Assembly (NCBI RefSeq): GCF_014196295.1 | Contig: NZ_JACIDK010000005.1 | Span: forward strand, 248,001 to 312,000 | DNA length: 64,000 bases | Direction of reading: 5' to 3' | Source: Phenylobacterium haematophilum | Lineage (GTDB): Bacteria; Pseudomonadota; Alphaproteobacteria; Caulobacterales; Caulobacteraceae | Shown: in pieces, positions 35,818 through 44,989 of the stretch | How the letters are laid out: each line of letters begins with the position of its first letter | Position numbering within the stretch: position 1 is the stretch's first letter | Program-made: the position numbers and the translations under genes | Notes under the pieces: model-generated | Told to the model about the DNA's origin: nothing | The model's input: only the letters and a program-made list of their open reading frames with translations | Database searches by the model: none

Positions 35818-35952
35818 ATGACCCTGGCTCTCGACCTTGCCGGCCTGACGAACGCGCGCCCCGCGGCGACCGCGACCGCCTGCGCGTCGAAAACCACGAC
35901 CATGATTATTATCACCCCCACCATTGGGACGGGGCGAACGTACGCGCTTTAA
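35818..35952 (+). CDS. 44-residue Thr/Ile leader peptide
   Basis: The 45-codon frame ends TAA. Residues 26-40 read TTTMIIITPTIGTGR, with four Ile and six Thr among 15 codons (35893-35937). There is no Leu or Val in that run. This is the signature of a translation-coupled attenuator that senses charged tRNA-Thr and tRNA-Ile. The first half is Ala/Thr-rich and probably irrelevant. A terminator hairpin begins 30 nt after the stop. No Shine-Dalgarno precedes the ATG, consistent with a leaderless start. It is inferred to control the two genes starting at 36058. See the findings for the competing frame. Confidence 0.72.
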   Translation: MTLALDLAGLTNARPAATATACASKTTTMIIITPTIGTGRTYAL

Positions 35953-35981
35953 AACAAGCCGACGGATCGCAAGATCAGGAA

Positions 35982-36012
35982 CCCCGCTCCCGAACAGGCA
36001 GCGGGGTTTTTT
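35982..36012 (+). terminator. Attenuator terminator with T-run
   Basis: CCCCGCT (35982-35988) and AGCGGGG (36000-36006) form a 7-bp perfect stem with loop CCCGAACAGGC, then TTTTTT (36007-36012). GGGACGGGG inside the leader gene (35926-35934) can pair with CCCCGCTCCC of the 5' arm (one bulge), a ready antiterminator. Confidence 0.8.
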
Positions 36013-36057
36013 ATTGCGCGCTCCGTCGGTCCTTCACCTTCGAAAGGACTGACTGAC

Positions 36058-36369
36058 ATGGACTACGCCAATCTCTCATCCGATCCCGCCAGCGCGGGGC
36101 TGGCCGCGCGCCGGTTCGCCGCCGCGCTGGCGCAAGAAGCCCTGCTGGAGCAAACGGCTCGCCTGGAGGCGACGCTGACCGGCGGGCTGGAATCGCTGCT
36201 AGCCGTCGAGCAGGCGCTGGATCTCGCCTGGCCGAGCGCGGCGCCGACCTGCGAGCTGATCTGGGCCACCGAAGCGGCGCCCGAGGGCCTGCGGCTGCGC
36301 GCCTATGACGAGGCCGGCCGGCTGCTGCTGGCCCGCGCCTATGGGCGCGCGGAGGTGAAACGTGGCTGA
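36058..36369 (+). CDS. Uncharacterised 103-residue protein behind the attenuator
   Basis: AAGGA lies about 8 nt before the ATG at 36058, just after the attenuator. The protein has an Ala-rich helical N-terminus (about 1-60: LAARRFAAALAQEALLEQTARLEATLTGG) and a C-terminal strand part with CELIWATEAAPEGLRLRAYDE and GRLLLARAYGRAEVKRG. No signal peptide and no named domain are recognised. It overlaps the ACT gene by 8 bp, so the two are coupled. By position it could be a partner of the ACT subunit, which is inference. Confidence 0.72.
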   Translation: MDYANLSSDPASAGLAARRFAAALAQEALLEQTARLEATLTGGLESLLAVEQALDLAWPSAAPTCELIWATEAAPEGLRLRAYDEAGRLLLARAYGRAEVKRG

Positions 36370-36631
36370 CTGCGCCTGGGGCCGGGCCGAGCGCCGGACG
36401 TTCCTGATCGAAGCCTCGCCTGAGGCTGACATCCTGCTGCGCGTGCTGGGTCTCTTCGCGGTCCGCGACGCGAGGGTTCTGACCCTGGAGGCGGCCGAGA
36501 GCGCCGAGCAGACCTCCATTCGCATCGAGGTCGGCGCCATCGACGCCGACGCGGCCGGGCGCCTCGTCGCCCGCCTTCGTGAAATGCCCGCCGTGCGAAC
36601 GGTCGGCGCCGGCTGGCGCGCGTGCGCCTGA
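36362..36631 (+). CDS. IlvM-like ACT-domain protein
   Basis: 89 residues from GTG, with a near-perfect GGAGGTGA ribosome site 4 nt upstream inside the preceding gene. It has one ACT domain: RTFLIEASPEADILLRVLGLF, then VRDARVLTLEAAE, then EQTSIRIEVGA and RLVARLREMPAVRTV. Length and pattern (L..VL.VV/F..R...V..) match small regulatory subunits of acetohydroxyacid synthase II (IlvM, 87 residues). No large AHAS subunit is adjacent. Assignment is by pattern only, and other ACT proteins remain possible. The Thr/Ile leader upstream supports a branched-chain or threonine link. Confidence 0.72.
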   Translation: MADCAWGRAERRTFLIEASPEADILLRVLGLFAVRDARVLTLEAAESAEQTSIRIEVGAIDADAAGRLVARLREMPAVRTVGAGWRACA

Positions 36632-36640
36632 CCTAGTTGG

Positions 36641-37372
36641 TCAGGCCCTTGCGTTCGACGCGTCGAGCCGCAAGGTCAGCGGATAGCGGTCGCCGAGTTC
36701 CGCGAGTTTGGTCAGCAGCGTCCGCAGGAGGATCGCGACGGCCAGCATCTCGCCGGTCTCCTCGGCCGAGACCAGGGCGATCATGTGCAGAGACAACTGC
36801 GAGACGTCCAGCGCACGTTCGGCGTTCTGGATAAGCTCCAGGCCGATCGCCGACGCGACGTAGAGCAGGCCGCCGCCGGCCAGGCCCAGACGCACGGCCC
36901 AGCTCTGCCGGAGCCACAGCCGGAAGAGGAAGACGCCCAGCGCCAGCGCCACGACCGCGTAGGGCAGCACGCCGATGCTGCTGAACATGCCGCTGTCGGG
37001 CCCACGGTCGCCGAAGCGGTTGAGCTTCTCGTGCAGTTGGGCGGATTCATCGATCGCCATGAAGGCGAGGATGCAGGCGAAGACGGTCCAGGCGCGCGTC
37101 TCGCGCTTGTCGGTAGAGGCGCGCGACAGCAACCAGGCCGCGGCGGTCGCCGCAGCGAGCGCAGCCGTCGAAAAGAGCGTCGGGACATTGGCCTCGAACG
37201 CCATGCGGAAAAGTTTGCTGGAGCCGCCGTTGGTCCTGTCGTGCAGAGAGGCGGCCAGGTTCGCCGCGAGCAGAACGGCGATCGCCGCCACATGCCAAAA
37301 GAACAACCGCTGCGCGGATAGTCGAATTTCCAAGATCGCCCCCCATGCGAAGGCCGGGACCCTAACCCGCAT
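36641..37372 (-). CDS. Multi-pass membrane protein, unknown
   Basis: 243 residues from the Met at 37372. About six hydrophobic segments are visible (AAIAVLLAANLAA, FSTAALAAATAAAWLL, VFACILAFMAID, VLPYAVVALALGVFLF, LGLAGGGLLYVASAIGLEL and a last ALVSAEETGEMLAVAILL). A conserved-looking acidic loop (DESAQLHEKL) follows helix 3. No family is recognised. It is convergent with the ACT gene and divergent from the MHYT-GGDEF-EAL gene. Confidence 0.72.
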   Translation of the reverse strand: MRVRVPAFAWGAILEIRLSAQRLFFWHVAAIAVLLAANLAASLHDRTNGGSSKLFRMAFEANVPTLFSTAALAAATAAAWLLSRASTDKRETRAWTVFACILAFMAIDESAQLHEKLNRFGDRGPDSGMFSSIGVLPYAVVALALGVFLFRLWLRQSWAVRLGLAGGGLLYVASAIGLELIQNAERALDVSQLSLHMIALVSAEETGEMLAVAILLRTLLTKLAELGDRYPLTLRLDASNARA

Positions 37373-37541
37373 GACGGTTTTATGACAATCGGATTGATCA
37401 ACTCGGGGTGGCGAGAGGATGTGCAGCAAGCTGCCCGCGCGGGGCAGGGAGCGCTTATGTTTCTATGATCAAAGGAGGGTGTTTATTTACTCCGAAATCC
37501 TAGAAGCGAGCCCTGTTTCACCCGTTGGGGCTCATTTTAAA

Positions 37542-39914
37542 GTGTTCAAAGTATTAACGTGCCTTGCGACAGAGCATGATCTGCGCCTGGTTGTTGTCGC
37601 TGGACTCGTGTGCTTCGGCGGTTGCTTTACAGCCTTCCGCTTATACTCAAGGATGCGGACTGCACCGGGACACGGTGTGCGTGCGGCCTGGGTGCTGTTG
37701 ACCGGCCTGGTGGCGGGCTGTTCGGTCTGGGCCACCCATTTCATCGCCATGCTGTCGTACCAGACGGGGCTGCGATCCGGCTTCCTGCCGCTGGGCACGC
37801 TCGCCTCATTGCTGATCGCCGGCGTGTTCATGGCCGCGGCCTTCGCCGCGCCGGCCTTCGCGGCCGGGCGGGCGGGCAGGATCGCGGGCGGCGTGCTGGC
37901 CGGCCTCGGGGTCGGTGCGATGCACTACACTGGGATGGGCGCCTATGTGACCGAGGGCGTGCTGACCTGGGACCTCTCGATCGTGGCCGGCTCGGTTGTG
38001 GCAGGCGTCGGGGTGGCGCTGGCGGCGATGTTCGCGGCGCGCGACGCCTCGCGGTTGTCGCAGCAGCTGCTGGCCGGCCTGTTGCTGACGGTGGCGATCT
38101 GCAGCCTGCACTTCGCCGGCATGGGTGCGATCACCGTCGTGCCGGACCCGACGATCGACGTTCCGGCCCAACTGCTGTCGTCGGTGATGATGACGCTCGC
38201 TGTGGCGCTGATCGTCAGCCTGATCATCCTCGGCGGCCTGGGCGCGGTGCTGATCGAAGGCGGAGCCAACGCCCAGGCGCTGACCCGCATCCGCCGTTTG
38301 GCCGACGCCGCCTACGAGGGCATCGTGGTCGTGCACGGCGACCGCATTCAGGACGCCAACGCCGCCTTCTGCGCCATGGCCGGCGCTCCGCTGGCCGAAC
38401 TGGCCGGCCGCAAGCTGACCGGCGAGATTCTAAGGTTCGATGACGCCTCGTGCGTGGCCCACAACGCCCGCTGCGAAGGCGTCTTGCGCCCGGCCGGCGG
38501 CGGCGGGGACATTCCCGTCGAAACCTTCGGGCGGATGCTCGAGCAACGTCGCGGCGGCGGCGAGGCGGGCGACGTCATGGTGCTGGCCGTTCGCGACCTG
38601 CGCGAGCGCCGCTCGGCAGAGGAGAAGATCCGCTATCTGGCCGAACACGACGGCCTGACCGGCCTCGCCAACCGCAACATGATGCAGGTCCGCCTGGGCC
38701 AGGCGCTGGAGCGCATCGAACTGACCGGCGAGACGCTGTCGGTGATCTGCATCGACCTCGATCACTTCAAGGAGGCCAACGACCTCCACGGCCACCTGGC
38801 CGGCGACGCCATCCTCACCGAGGTCGCCCGCCGCCTGCAGAAGGTCGTGGTCGCCCCGTCCTTCGCCGCCCGTCTGGGCGGGGACGAGTTCGTGGTGGTG
38901 CAGATCGGCGCCGACGACCAGCCGGCCGCCGCGGCCGAACTCTGCGCCGAACTGCTGGAGGCGCTTAGCGTGCCGGCTCCCTATGCCGACCAGCAGCTTC
39001 AGGTCGGGGCCAGTCTCGGCGTCAGTCTCTATCCCGACGACGGGGCGAGCGGCGAGGCGCTGCTGGCCAACGCCGACATGGCCCTCTACCGCGCCAAGGA
39101 GGACGGGCGCGGCAGCTACCGGTTCTTCAAGCGCGAGATGGACGAGTCGATCCGCGAGCGCCGGGCGCTGGCGCGAGAGCTGCGCCAGGCGATCACGGCC
39201 GAGGAACTGGTGCTGCACTACCAGCCGCTGGCGCGCGCCGAGGACGGCGAGGTCTGCGGATATGAGGCCCTGGTCCGCTGGCGCCATCCGCATCGCGGCC
39301 TGGTCGCGCCGATCGACTTCATCCCGGTGGCCGAGGAGAGCGGGCTGATCCTGCCGCTCGGCGAATGGGTCCTGCGCCGCGCCTGCGCCGACGCGGCGGC
39401 CTGGGACAAGCCGCTGCGCATCGCCGTCAATCTTTCGCCGGTGCAGTTGCACCAGGCCAACCTGCCGGCGGTGGTGCACGAGATCCTGGTCGAGACCGGT
39501 CTGGCCCCGCGCCGGTTGGAGCTGGAGATCACCGAGACCGCGCTGTTCAAGGACTATCAGCGGGCGCTCGATAACCTGCGGCGGCTGAAGGCGCTGGGGG
39601 TGCGGATCGCCATGGACGACTTCGGCACTGGCTTCTCGTCGCTCTCGACCCTGCAGTCGTTCCCGTTCGACAAGATAAAGATCGACAAGAGCTTCGTCGA
39701 GAACATCCACCGCCACGACCGGGCGACCGCCATCGTCAAGGCGGTGTTGGGCCTGGGACGCAGCCTCGACATCCCGGTCACCGCCGAGGGGGTCGAGACG
39801 CTGGAGCAGCTGGAGTTCCTGCGCGGCGAGGCCTGCGCCGAGGTGCAGGGCTACGCGATCGGCCGCCCGGCGCCGCTGAACGACTGGACCGAGGCTGAGC
39901 GGAAGGCCGGCTGA
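37542..39914 (+). CDS. MHYT-PAS-GGDEF-EAL cyclic-di-GMP protein
   Basis: 790 residues from the GTG at 37542. The MHYT family normally starts at FKVLTCL...EHD, so upstream codons are not used. Seven-helix MHYT sensor (about 8-225) with ATHFIAMLSY, GAMHYTGMGAY and SLHFAGMGAI. A PAS-like segment covers about 245-340. The GGDEF domain has an intact GGDEF (about 446-450). The I-site position lacks RxxD, so product inhibition is not expected. The EAL domain has YEALVRW (about 574), EITETA, DDFGTGFSS and the other metal and catalytic residues, so PDE activity is likely. Both activities may be present. Confidence 0.92.
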   Translation: MFKVLTCLATEHDLRLVVVAGLVCFGGCFTAFRLYSRMRTAPGHGVRAAWVLLTGLVAGCSVWATHFIAMLSYQTGLRSGFLPLGTLASLLIAGVFMAAAFAAPAFAAGRAGRIAGGVLAGLGVGAMHYTGMGAYVTEGVLTWDLSIVAGSVVAGVGVALAAMFAARDASRLSQQLLAGLLLTVAICSLHFAGMGAITVVPDPTIDVPAQLLSSVMMTLAVALIVSLIILGGLGAVLIEGGANAQALTRIRRLADAAYEGIVVVHGDRIQDANAAFCAMAGAPLAELAGRKLTGEILRFDDASCVAHNARCEGVLRPAGGGGDIPVETFGRMLEQRRGGGEAGDVMVLAVRDLRERRSAEEKIRYLAEHDGLTGLANRNMMQVRLGQALERIELTGETLSVICIDLDHFKEANDLHGHLAGDAILTEVARRLQKVVVAPSFAARLGGDEFVVVQIGADDQPAAAAELCAELLEALSVPAPYADQQLQVGASLGVSLYPDDGASGEALLANADMALYRAKEDGRGSYRFFKREMDESIRERRALARELRQAITAEELVLHYQPLARAEDGEVCGYEALVRWRHPHRGLVAPIDFIPVAEESGLILPLGEWVLRRACADAAAWDKPLRIAVNLSPVQLHQANLPAVVHEILVETGLAPRRLELEITETALFKDYQRALDNLRRLKALGVRIAMDDFGTGFSSLSTLQSFPFDKIKIDKSFVENIHRHDRATAIVKAVLGLGRSLDIPVTAEGVETLEQLEFLRGEACAEVQGYAIGRPAPLNDWTEAERKAG

Positions 39915-39924
39915 CGCCCGCGCC

Positions 39925-40506
39925 TCACGGCGCGGGGCGCAGCACCCGCGGGCCGAGATTGCTCATCACCGCCCGGGCGTCGAAGGCCCCCGGGTTGTCG
40001 GCCGGCTTGGCGCCGCGGCGCATGACGATCTCGGCGCTGGCCTCGAACTTGGTCACCGTGCGGACGTCGACGCTGTTCGACCAGAAGGGGTCGCCCCAAT
40101 AGGGGTCCCAGGTCCGCCAGCCGTACGGGCCGCCGTAGTAGCGCCAGGCTGGCCGCCAGTAGCCGTAGCTCGGCCCGTACCAGGGGCTGTAGAACGGATC
40201 GCGGTCGATGTAGGTGCGGCGGTCGGCGTCGGTGTTGCGGTCGACGATCTCGAACCAGTCAAAGCCCCGCTGCACGGTCAGTTCGGCGGCGCGGTAGAGC
40301 AGATAGCCCTCGACCGTTTCGCGCGAGGTCAGGCTGTTGCCGGAAAAAGTGACCCGGAACCGGTCGGGCTCGACCTGCTGCTCGGAATAGCCGCCCTGGA
40401 CCTTCTGACCCGAGATGTTCGGCTGGTAGGGCGTGGCGGTCGTGCAGGCTCCCAACAGGGCCGTAAGGGCCAGGCTGGCGACGATGGCGGCGGATTTACG
40501 TGACAT
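39925..40506 (-). CDS. Lipoprotein of the DUF4136 type
   Basis: 193 residues. The lipobox LGAC gives the mature Cys at about 21. The mature part has RFRVTFSGNSLTSRETVEGYLLYRAAELTVQRGFDWFEIVDR, typical of the DUF4136/CC0125-like lipoprotein family, and a Tyr/Trp/Gly-rich low-complexity stretch (about 95-145). The function is unknown; it is probably an outer-membrane lipoprotein. Confidence 0.85.
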   Translation of the reverse strand: MSRKSAAIVASLALTALLGACTTATPYQPNISGQKVQGGYSEQQVEPDRFRVTFSGNSLTSRETVEGYLLYRAAELTVQRGFDWFEIVDRNTDADRRTYIDRDPFYSPWYGPSYGYWRPAWRYYGGPYGWRTWDPYWGDPFWSNSVDVRTVTKFEASAEIVMRRGAKPADNPGAFDARAVMSNLGPRVLRPAP

Positions 40507-40589
40507 GGCTTTCGGACCCGAATTTCCTCGTCCCTCGAGGAAGGTGCGCACTAGTGAAAAACACCTGGGCCTAATTATGGTTGCGCTTG

Positions 40590-41228
40590 TTAAGCTCCGC
40601 CAGCCTTGCGAGCCATAAGGACCGCCGCCGTCAGCAGCAGCAGGCCGACCGCCACTGCAAAGCCGCGGGCGAAGCGCGGCTCGGTCATCTTGGCGGCCAG
40701 CGCCGCCCCGCCCAGGCCGTAGGCGCTCATCGCCAGGATATCGAGGGTGAGGGTCGCGCAGGCGAACGCGGCCAGTTGGGCCGGCAGCGGCCGGGCCGGG
40801 TCCAGGAACGGCGGCAGCACCGCGGTGAAGAACAGCACCGCCTTCGGATTGGCGATCTGCACCGTGAAGCCGTCGAGATAGGCCGACTTGCCCTGCTTGA
40901 AGGTCCCGTGTCCCGGCTCGGCCTCCTTGGCGAACGCGCCGCGCAGCGACTTGACGCCGAGCCAGGCGATATAGGCCGCCCCGGCGTAGGCCAGCAGGTG
41001 GAAGAGGTCCGGAAAGGCCAGGATCAGCGCGCCCAACCCCAAGGCGGCGGCGGCGAACCACACCAGGGTGGCGGTGTTCATGCCGGCCACGCCGACCAGG
41101 GCGGCGGCCTTCCCCTTCTGGGCGCCGGTGGCGATGGCGAACAGGTTGGCCGGACCTGGCGTCACGGCCATGACAGCCATCACGCCCAGAAAGGCGCCGT
41201 AGCGGGCGGGATCGACGGGGAGCTGCAT
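40590..41228 (-). CDS. LysE/RhtB-family exporter
   Basis: 212 residues with about six membrane helices. The family motif is VTPGPANLFAIATGAQKGKAA near the N-terminus. The GFTVQIANPKAVLFFTAVLP segment is the second signature. It exports amino acids or their analogues (LysE/RhtB). The substrate is unknown. It stands alone. Confidence 0.9.
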   Translation of the reverse strand: MQLPVDPARYGAFLGVMAVMAVTPGPANLFAIATGAQKGKAAALVGVAGMNTATLVWFAAAALGLGALILAFPDLFHLLAYAGAAYIAWLGVKSLRGAFAKEAEPGHGTFKQGKSAYLDGFTVQIANPKAVLFFTAVLPPFLDPARPLPAQLAAFACATLTLDILAMSAYGLGGAALAAKMTEPRFARGFAVAVGLLLLTAAVLMARKAGGA

Positions 41229-41337
41229 GGGCCTATCGGCGGAGTGGAAAGGTAGAAATGCTGAGTCCGCCCCGAGGTAATCCCCATTGCGCCTGTCGGA
41301 TAGCTCTGCGAGTTGCGGCGCGCGATGAGGAGGGGCT

Positions 41338-42108
41338 ATGGGTCCTGAGTTCTGGCTCTACGGTGCGGTCGGCTTCGCCGCCCAGCTGGTCGACGGCGCG
41401 CTGGGCATGGCCTACGGCGTGGTCTCGACGACCGTGCTGCTGGCCAACGGCGTGCCCCCGGCCAGCGCCTCGGCCAGCGTTCACGCGGCCAAGGTGTTCA
41501 CCGGCGCGGCCTCGGCCGCCTCGCACATCGCCCACCGCAACGTCGACTGGCGGCTGCTGGCGCTGCTGGCGCTGGGCGGGGTCGTCGGGGGGGTGGCCGG
41601 CACCTACCTGCTGACCTCGGTCGACGGCGAGAAGATCAAGCCGTTCGTGGTCGCCTGGCTCGGCCTGATGGGCCTGGTGATCCTCTACCGCGCCTGGAAG
41701 GGGGCGCGGCCCAAGCCGTTCTCGTGGAAGTCGCCGGCCCCGCTCGGCCTGGTCGGCGGGTTCTTCGACGCCGTCGGCGGCGGCGGCTGGGGGCCGGTGG
41801 TGACCTCGACCCTTTTGGGATCGGGCGCCGACCCGCGCAAGGCGATCGGCACCACCAACGCGGCGGAGGCCTTCGTCGCCGCCGCCGTGTCGGCCGCCTT
41901 CCTGACCGCCCTGGTCACCGGCCACTGGCAAACCGAGGGCCTCGCCGATCACCTGTGGTCGGTGCTGGGGCTGATCGCCGGCGGCGTGATCGCCGCCCCG
42001 ATCGCTGGCTGGATGACCAAGGTCATGCCGATCCGGGCGCTGACCTGGGTCGTGGGCTTCGTGGTCACCGGGCTGGCGATCTGGCAGGCGGTGGTGCTGT
42101 TCGGCTAG
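41338..42108 (+). CDS. TauE/SafE-family (TSUP) sulfite/sulfonate transporter
   Basis: 256 residues, about eight membrane helices. GMAYGVVSTTVLLANGVPPASASASVHAAKVFTG holds the Pro-x-x-Ala family motif, and the second half has GGFFDAVGGGGWGPVVTSTLLGSG. Substrates may be sulfite, sulfoacetate or another organic anion. AGGAGGGGC precedes the ATG. The stop overlaps the convergent MAPEG gene by 4 bp. Confidence 0.9.
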   Translation: MGPEFWLYGAVGFAAQLVDGALGMAYGVVSTTVLLANGVPPASASASVHAAKVFTGAASAASHIAHRNVDWRLLALLALGGVVGGVAGTYLLTSVDGEKIKPFVVAWLGLMGLVILYRAWKGARPKPFSWKSPAPLGLVGGFFDAVGGGGWGPVVTSTLLGSGADPRKAIGTTNAAEAFVAAAVSAAFLTALVTGHWQTEGLADHLWSVLGLIAGGVIAAPIAGWMTKVMPIRALTWVVGFVVTGLAIWQAVVLFG

Positions 42109-42509
42109 GCTCCGACGACGGCCAGCGTCCAGACGATGCGGCCCGCCGCACCAAGCAGTAGAACCGCTGCGGCGACGAACTGGATCAGGAAGCCGGCTTC
42201 GCGTTTCTTCGGGTCGGCCACATAGCCGAGCGCATAGAGGATCCGCCCCACGATCCAGACCACGCCCAGGCCGGCGGCGATCAGGTCGTTCCAGTAGATC
42301 GCGAACAGCCACAGGCCGACCAGGAAGATCGGCAGCCACTCCAGGGTGTTGTAGTGGACGCGGATGTGCCGCTCGAGAATCGGGTCTCCGATCATGGCCG
42401 GCGGTGAAATGCCGCTCTTGGCGCGGGCCCGGCCCACCCGCAGGCCCATCCAGAAATAGGTCAGAAGCGCGGCGACGGTGACCAGCGCCACATAGCTGTG
42501 CGGTTGCAT
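42105..42509 (-). CDS. MAPEG-family protein
   Basis: 134 residues with four membrane helices. The MAPEG pattern shows in RIHVHYNTLEWLPIFLVGLW (E-x-L-P...) and WIVGRILYALGY. MAPEG proteins include glutathione transferases. A bacterial role is unknown. It is convergent with the TSUP gene. Confidence 0.88.
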   Translation of the reverse strand: MQPHSYVALVTVAALLTYFWMGLRVGRARAKSGISPPAMIGDPILERHIRVHYNTLEWLPIFLVGLWLFAIYWNDLIAAGLGVVWIVGRILYALGYVADPKKREAGFLIQFVAAAVLLLGAAGRIVWTLAVVGA

Positions 42510-42640
42510 GTTTCCCCCTCAATCGGCCGGCGAACGCGGCCTTTAGCGGCGCGAGCTTGGCACGGCGGGGCCGCTCGGGGGAACACTTTCGCCCGCTCTG
42601 CGCGTTTAGGGGTATCCACGGAGAATAGGAGGCCCCCGCC

Positions 42641-42843
42641 ATGCAGGTCGACTCCGAAGCGATCCGCGAGATTTCCTACGACGAGCATCGCGCCAAGCTG
42701 TTCGTGACGTTCCACGACGGCGACCGCTATGTCTATGTCGGCGTCCCCGGAGAGGTGCACCGAAGTTTCCTGGACGCGGATTCCAAGGGCCAGTTCTTCG
42801 CCTATGAAATCCGCGACCAGTATCCCTACAACAAGGTCGAGGC

Positions 42844-42847
<4 letters not shown>
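42641..42847 (+). CDS. KTSC domain protein
   Basis: 68 residues with strand signature [20 protein letters not shown] and [21 protein letters not shown], typical of KTSC (a C-terminal domain of lysyl-tRNA synthetase-related proteins). It is free-standing here. The stop overlaps the convergent argG stop by 4 bp. The function is unknown. Confidence 0.88.
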
Positions 42848-44076
<1,229 letters not shown>

Positions 44077-44120
44077 GAGCGGCACCCTAAGCCAAGATCA
44101 AAACAATTGGATTGCAAATA

Positions 44121-44149
44121 CGCCAACATTCGTCGCGATATTGGCGCCA
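44121..44149. promoter_or_regulatory. Candidate Lrp-type sites between argG and the lrp gene
   Basis: CGCCAA (44121-44126) and TTGGCG (44141-44146) form an inverted repeat with a 14-nt spacer. TGGCGCCA (44142-44149) is an 8-bp palindrome inside the same region. Confidence 0.4.
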
Positions 44150-44186
44150 GATTTCATACTAGCCTCCCAGAAGGGCGCCCGGCGCC

Positions 44187-44648
44187 ATGAAACTCGACGC
44201 CATCGACCGGCGCATCCTGCGCGCCCTGCAGCGTGACGGCCGGATGCAGAATATCGAACTCGCCAAGGAGGTGGGACTCTCGCCTTCGCCGTGCCTGCGG
44301 CGGGTGCGGCTGCTGGAGGAAGCCGGGGTCATCGAGCGCTATGTGGCGGTGGTCGACGGGGCCAAGGTGGGGGTCGGGCTGACGGTGTTCGCGCGGGTCT
44401 GGTTCAAGACCCAGGACGCGGCCATGACCCATCAGTTCGCCGAGGCGGTCCGGCGCTTCCCCGAGGTGGTCGAGTGCTATCTGACGACAGGCGAGTGCGA
44501 CGCGCTGCTGCGGATCGTCACCGCCGACCTCAACAGCTATTGGCGGTTCCAGGCCGACCACCTGACGCGGATCCCGAGCGTGCAGAGCGTGAAGACCGAC
44601 GTGCCGATGGAGACCGTCAAGCGCAGCTACGAGATCCCGCTGACCTAG
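44187..44648 (+). CDS. Lrp/AsnC-family regulator
   Basis: 153 residues. An N-terminal HTH (LDAIDRRILRALQRDGRMQNIELAKEVGLSPSPCLRRVRLLEEAG) precedes an AsnC/RAM effector domain (about 70-150: VVECYLTTGECDALLRIVTADL and LTRIPSVQSVKTD). It senses an amino acid. The divergent argG suggests arginine, aspartate or a related amino acid, which is inference. Confidence 0.92.
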   Translation: MKLDAIDRRILRALQRDGRMQNIELAKEVGLSPSPCLRRVRLLEEAGVIERYVAVVDGAKVGVGLTVFARVWFKTQDAAMTHQFAEAVRRFPEVVECYLTTGECDALLRIVTADLNSYWRFQADHLTRIPSVQSVKTDVPMETVKRSYEIPLT

Positions 44649-44989
44649 GACTTAAGCGAGCCCTCGGCCTCGAGCGTCGACAGCGCCCCTTTCAGCCACT
44701 GAAGGTGCACCATCGCGACGATCGCCGCGAGGGTCGCGCGCAGGCCGAAAAAGATGACGTTGGCGGAGAGATCGGCCGCGTTGCGGTGACCCCAGAGCAG
44801 CACGACCCCGACCACGAAAGCCGCGGCGACCGGGACGACGAGCGCCAGATTGCGCGGCAGCCGCCAGGTCCCGATCATCGGCACCATCACCTCTGCGTCC
44901 ATCCGCCGCCAGGCCATCCGCGCGGCGCCGGCCATGATCGACAGGGCGATGATCCAAAGCGTGTCGGCGGCGATACTCAGCACGTTCAT
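44645..44989 (-). CDS. 114-residue membrane protein coupled to kup
   Basis: The ATG at 44989 overlaps the kup stop (ATGA), so translation is coupled. Three to four hydrophobic segments: ADTLWIIALSIMAGAARMAW, NLALVVPVAAAFVVGVVLLWG and NVIFFGLRATLAAIVAMVH. No family is recognised. It could be a small subunit or assembly helper of Kup, or unrelated. Upstream frame extensions are rejected because they run inside kup. Confidence 0.7.
   Translation of the reverse strand: MNVLSIAADTLWIIALSIMAGAARMAWRRMDAEVMVPMIGTWRLPRNLALVVPVAAAFVVGVVLLWGHRNAADLSANVIFFGLRATLAAIVAMVHLQWLKGALSTLEAEGSLKS

Noticed and set aside
35748..36056. His-rich frame (HDHDYYHPHHWDG) overlapping the leader, 102 codons
   Set aside because: It is the out-of-frame reading of the Thr/Ile codons. 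It reads through the terminator hairpin, has no ribosome site, and the downstream ACT gene fits Ile/Thr control better than His control.
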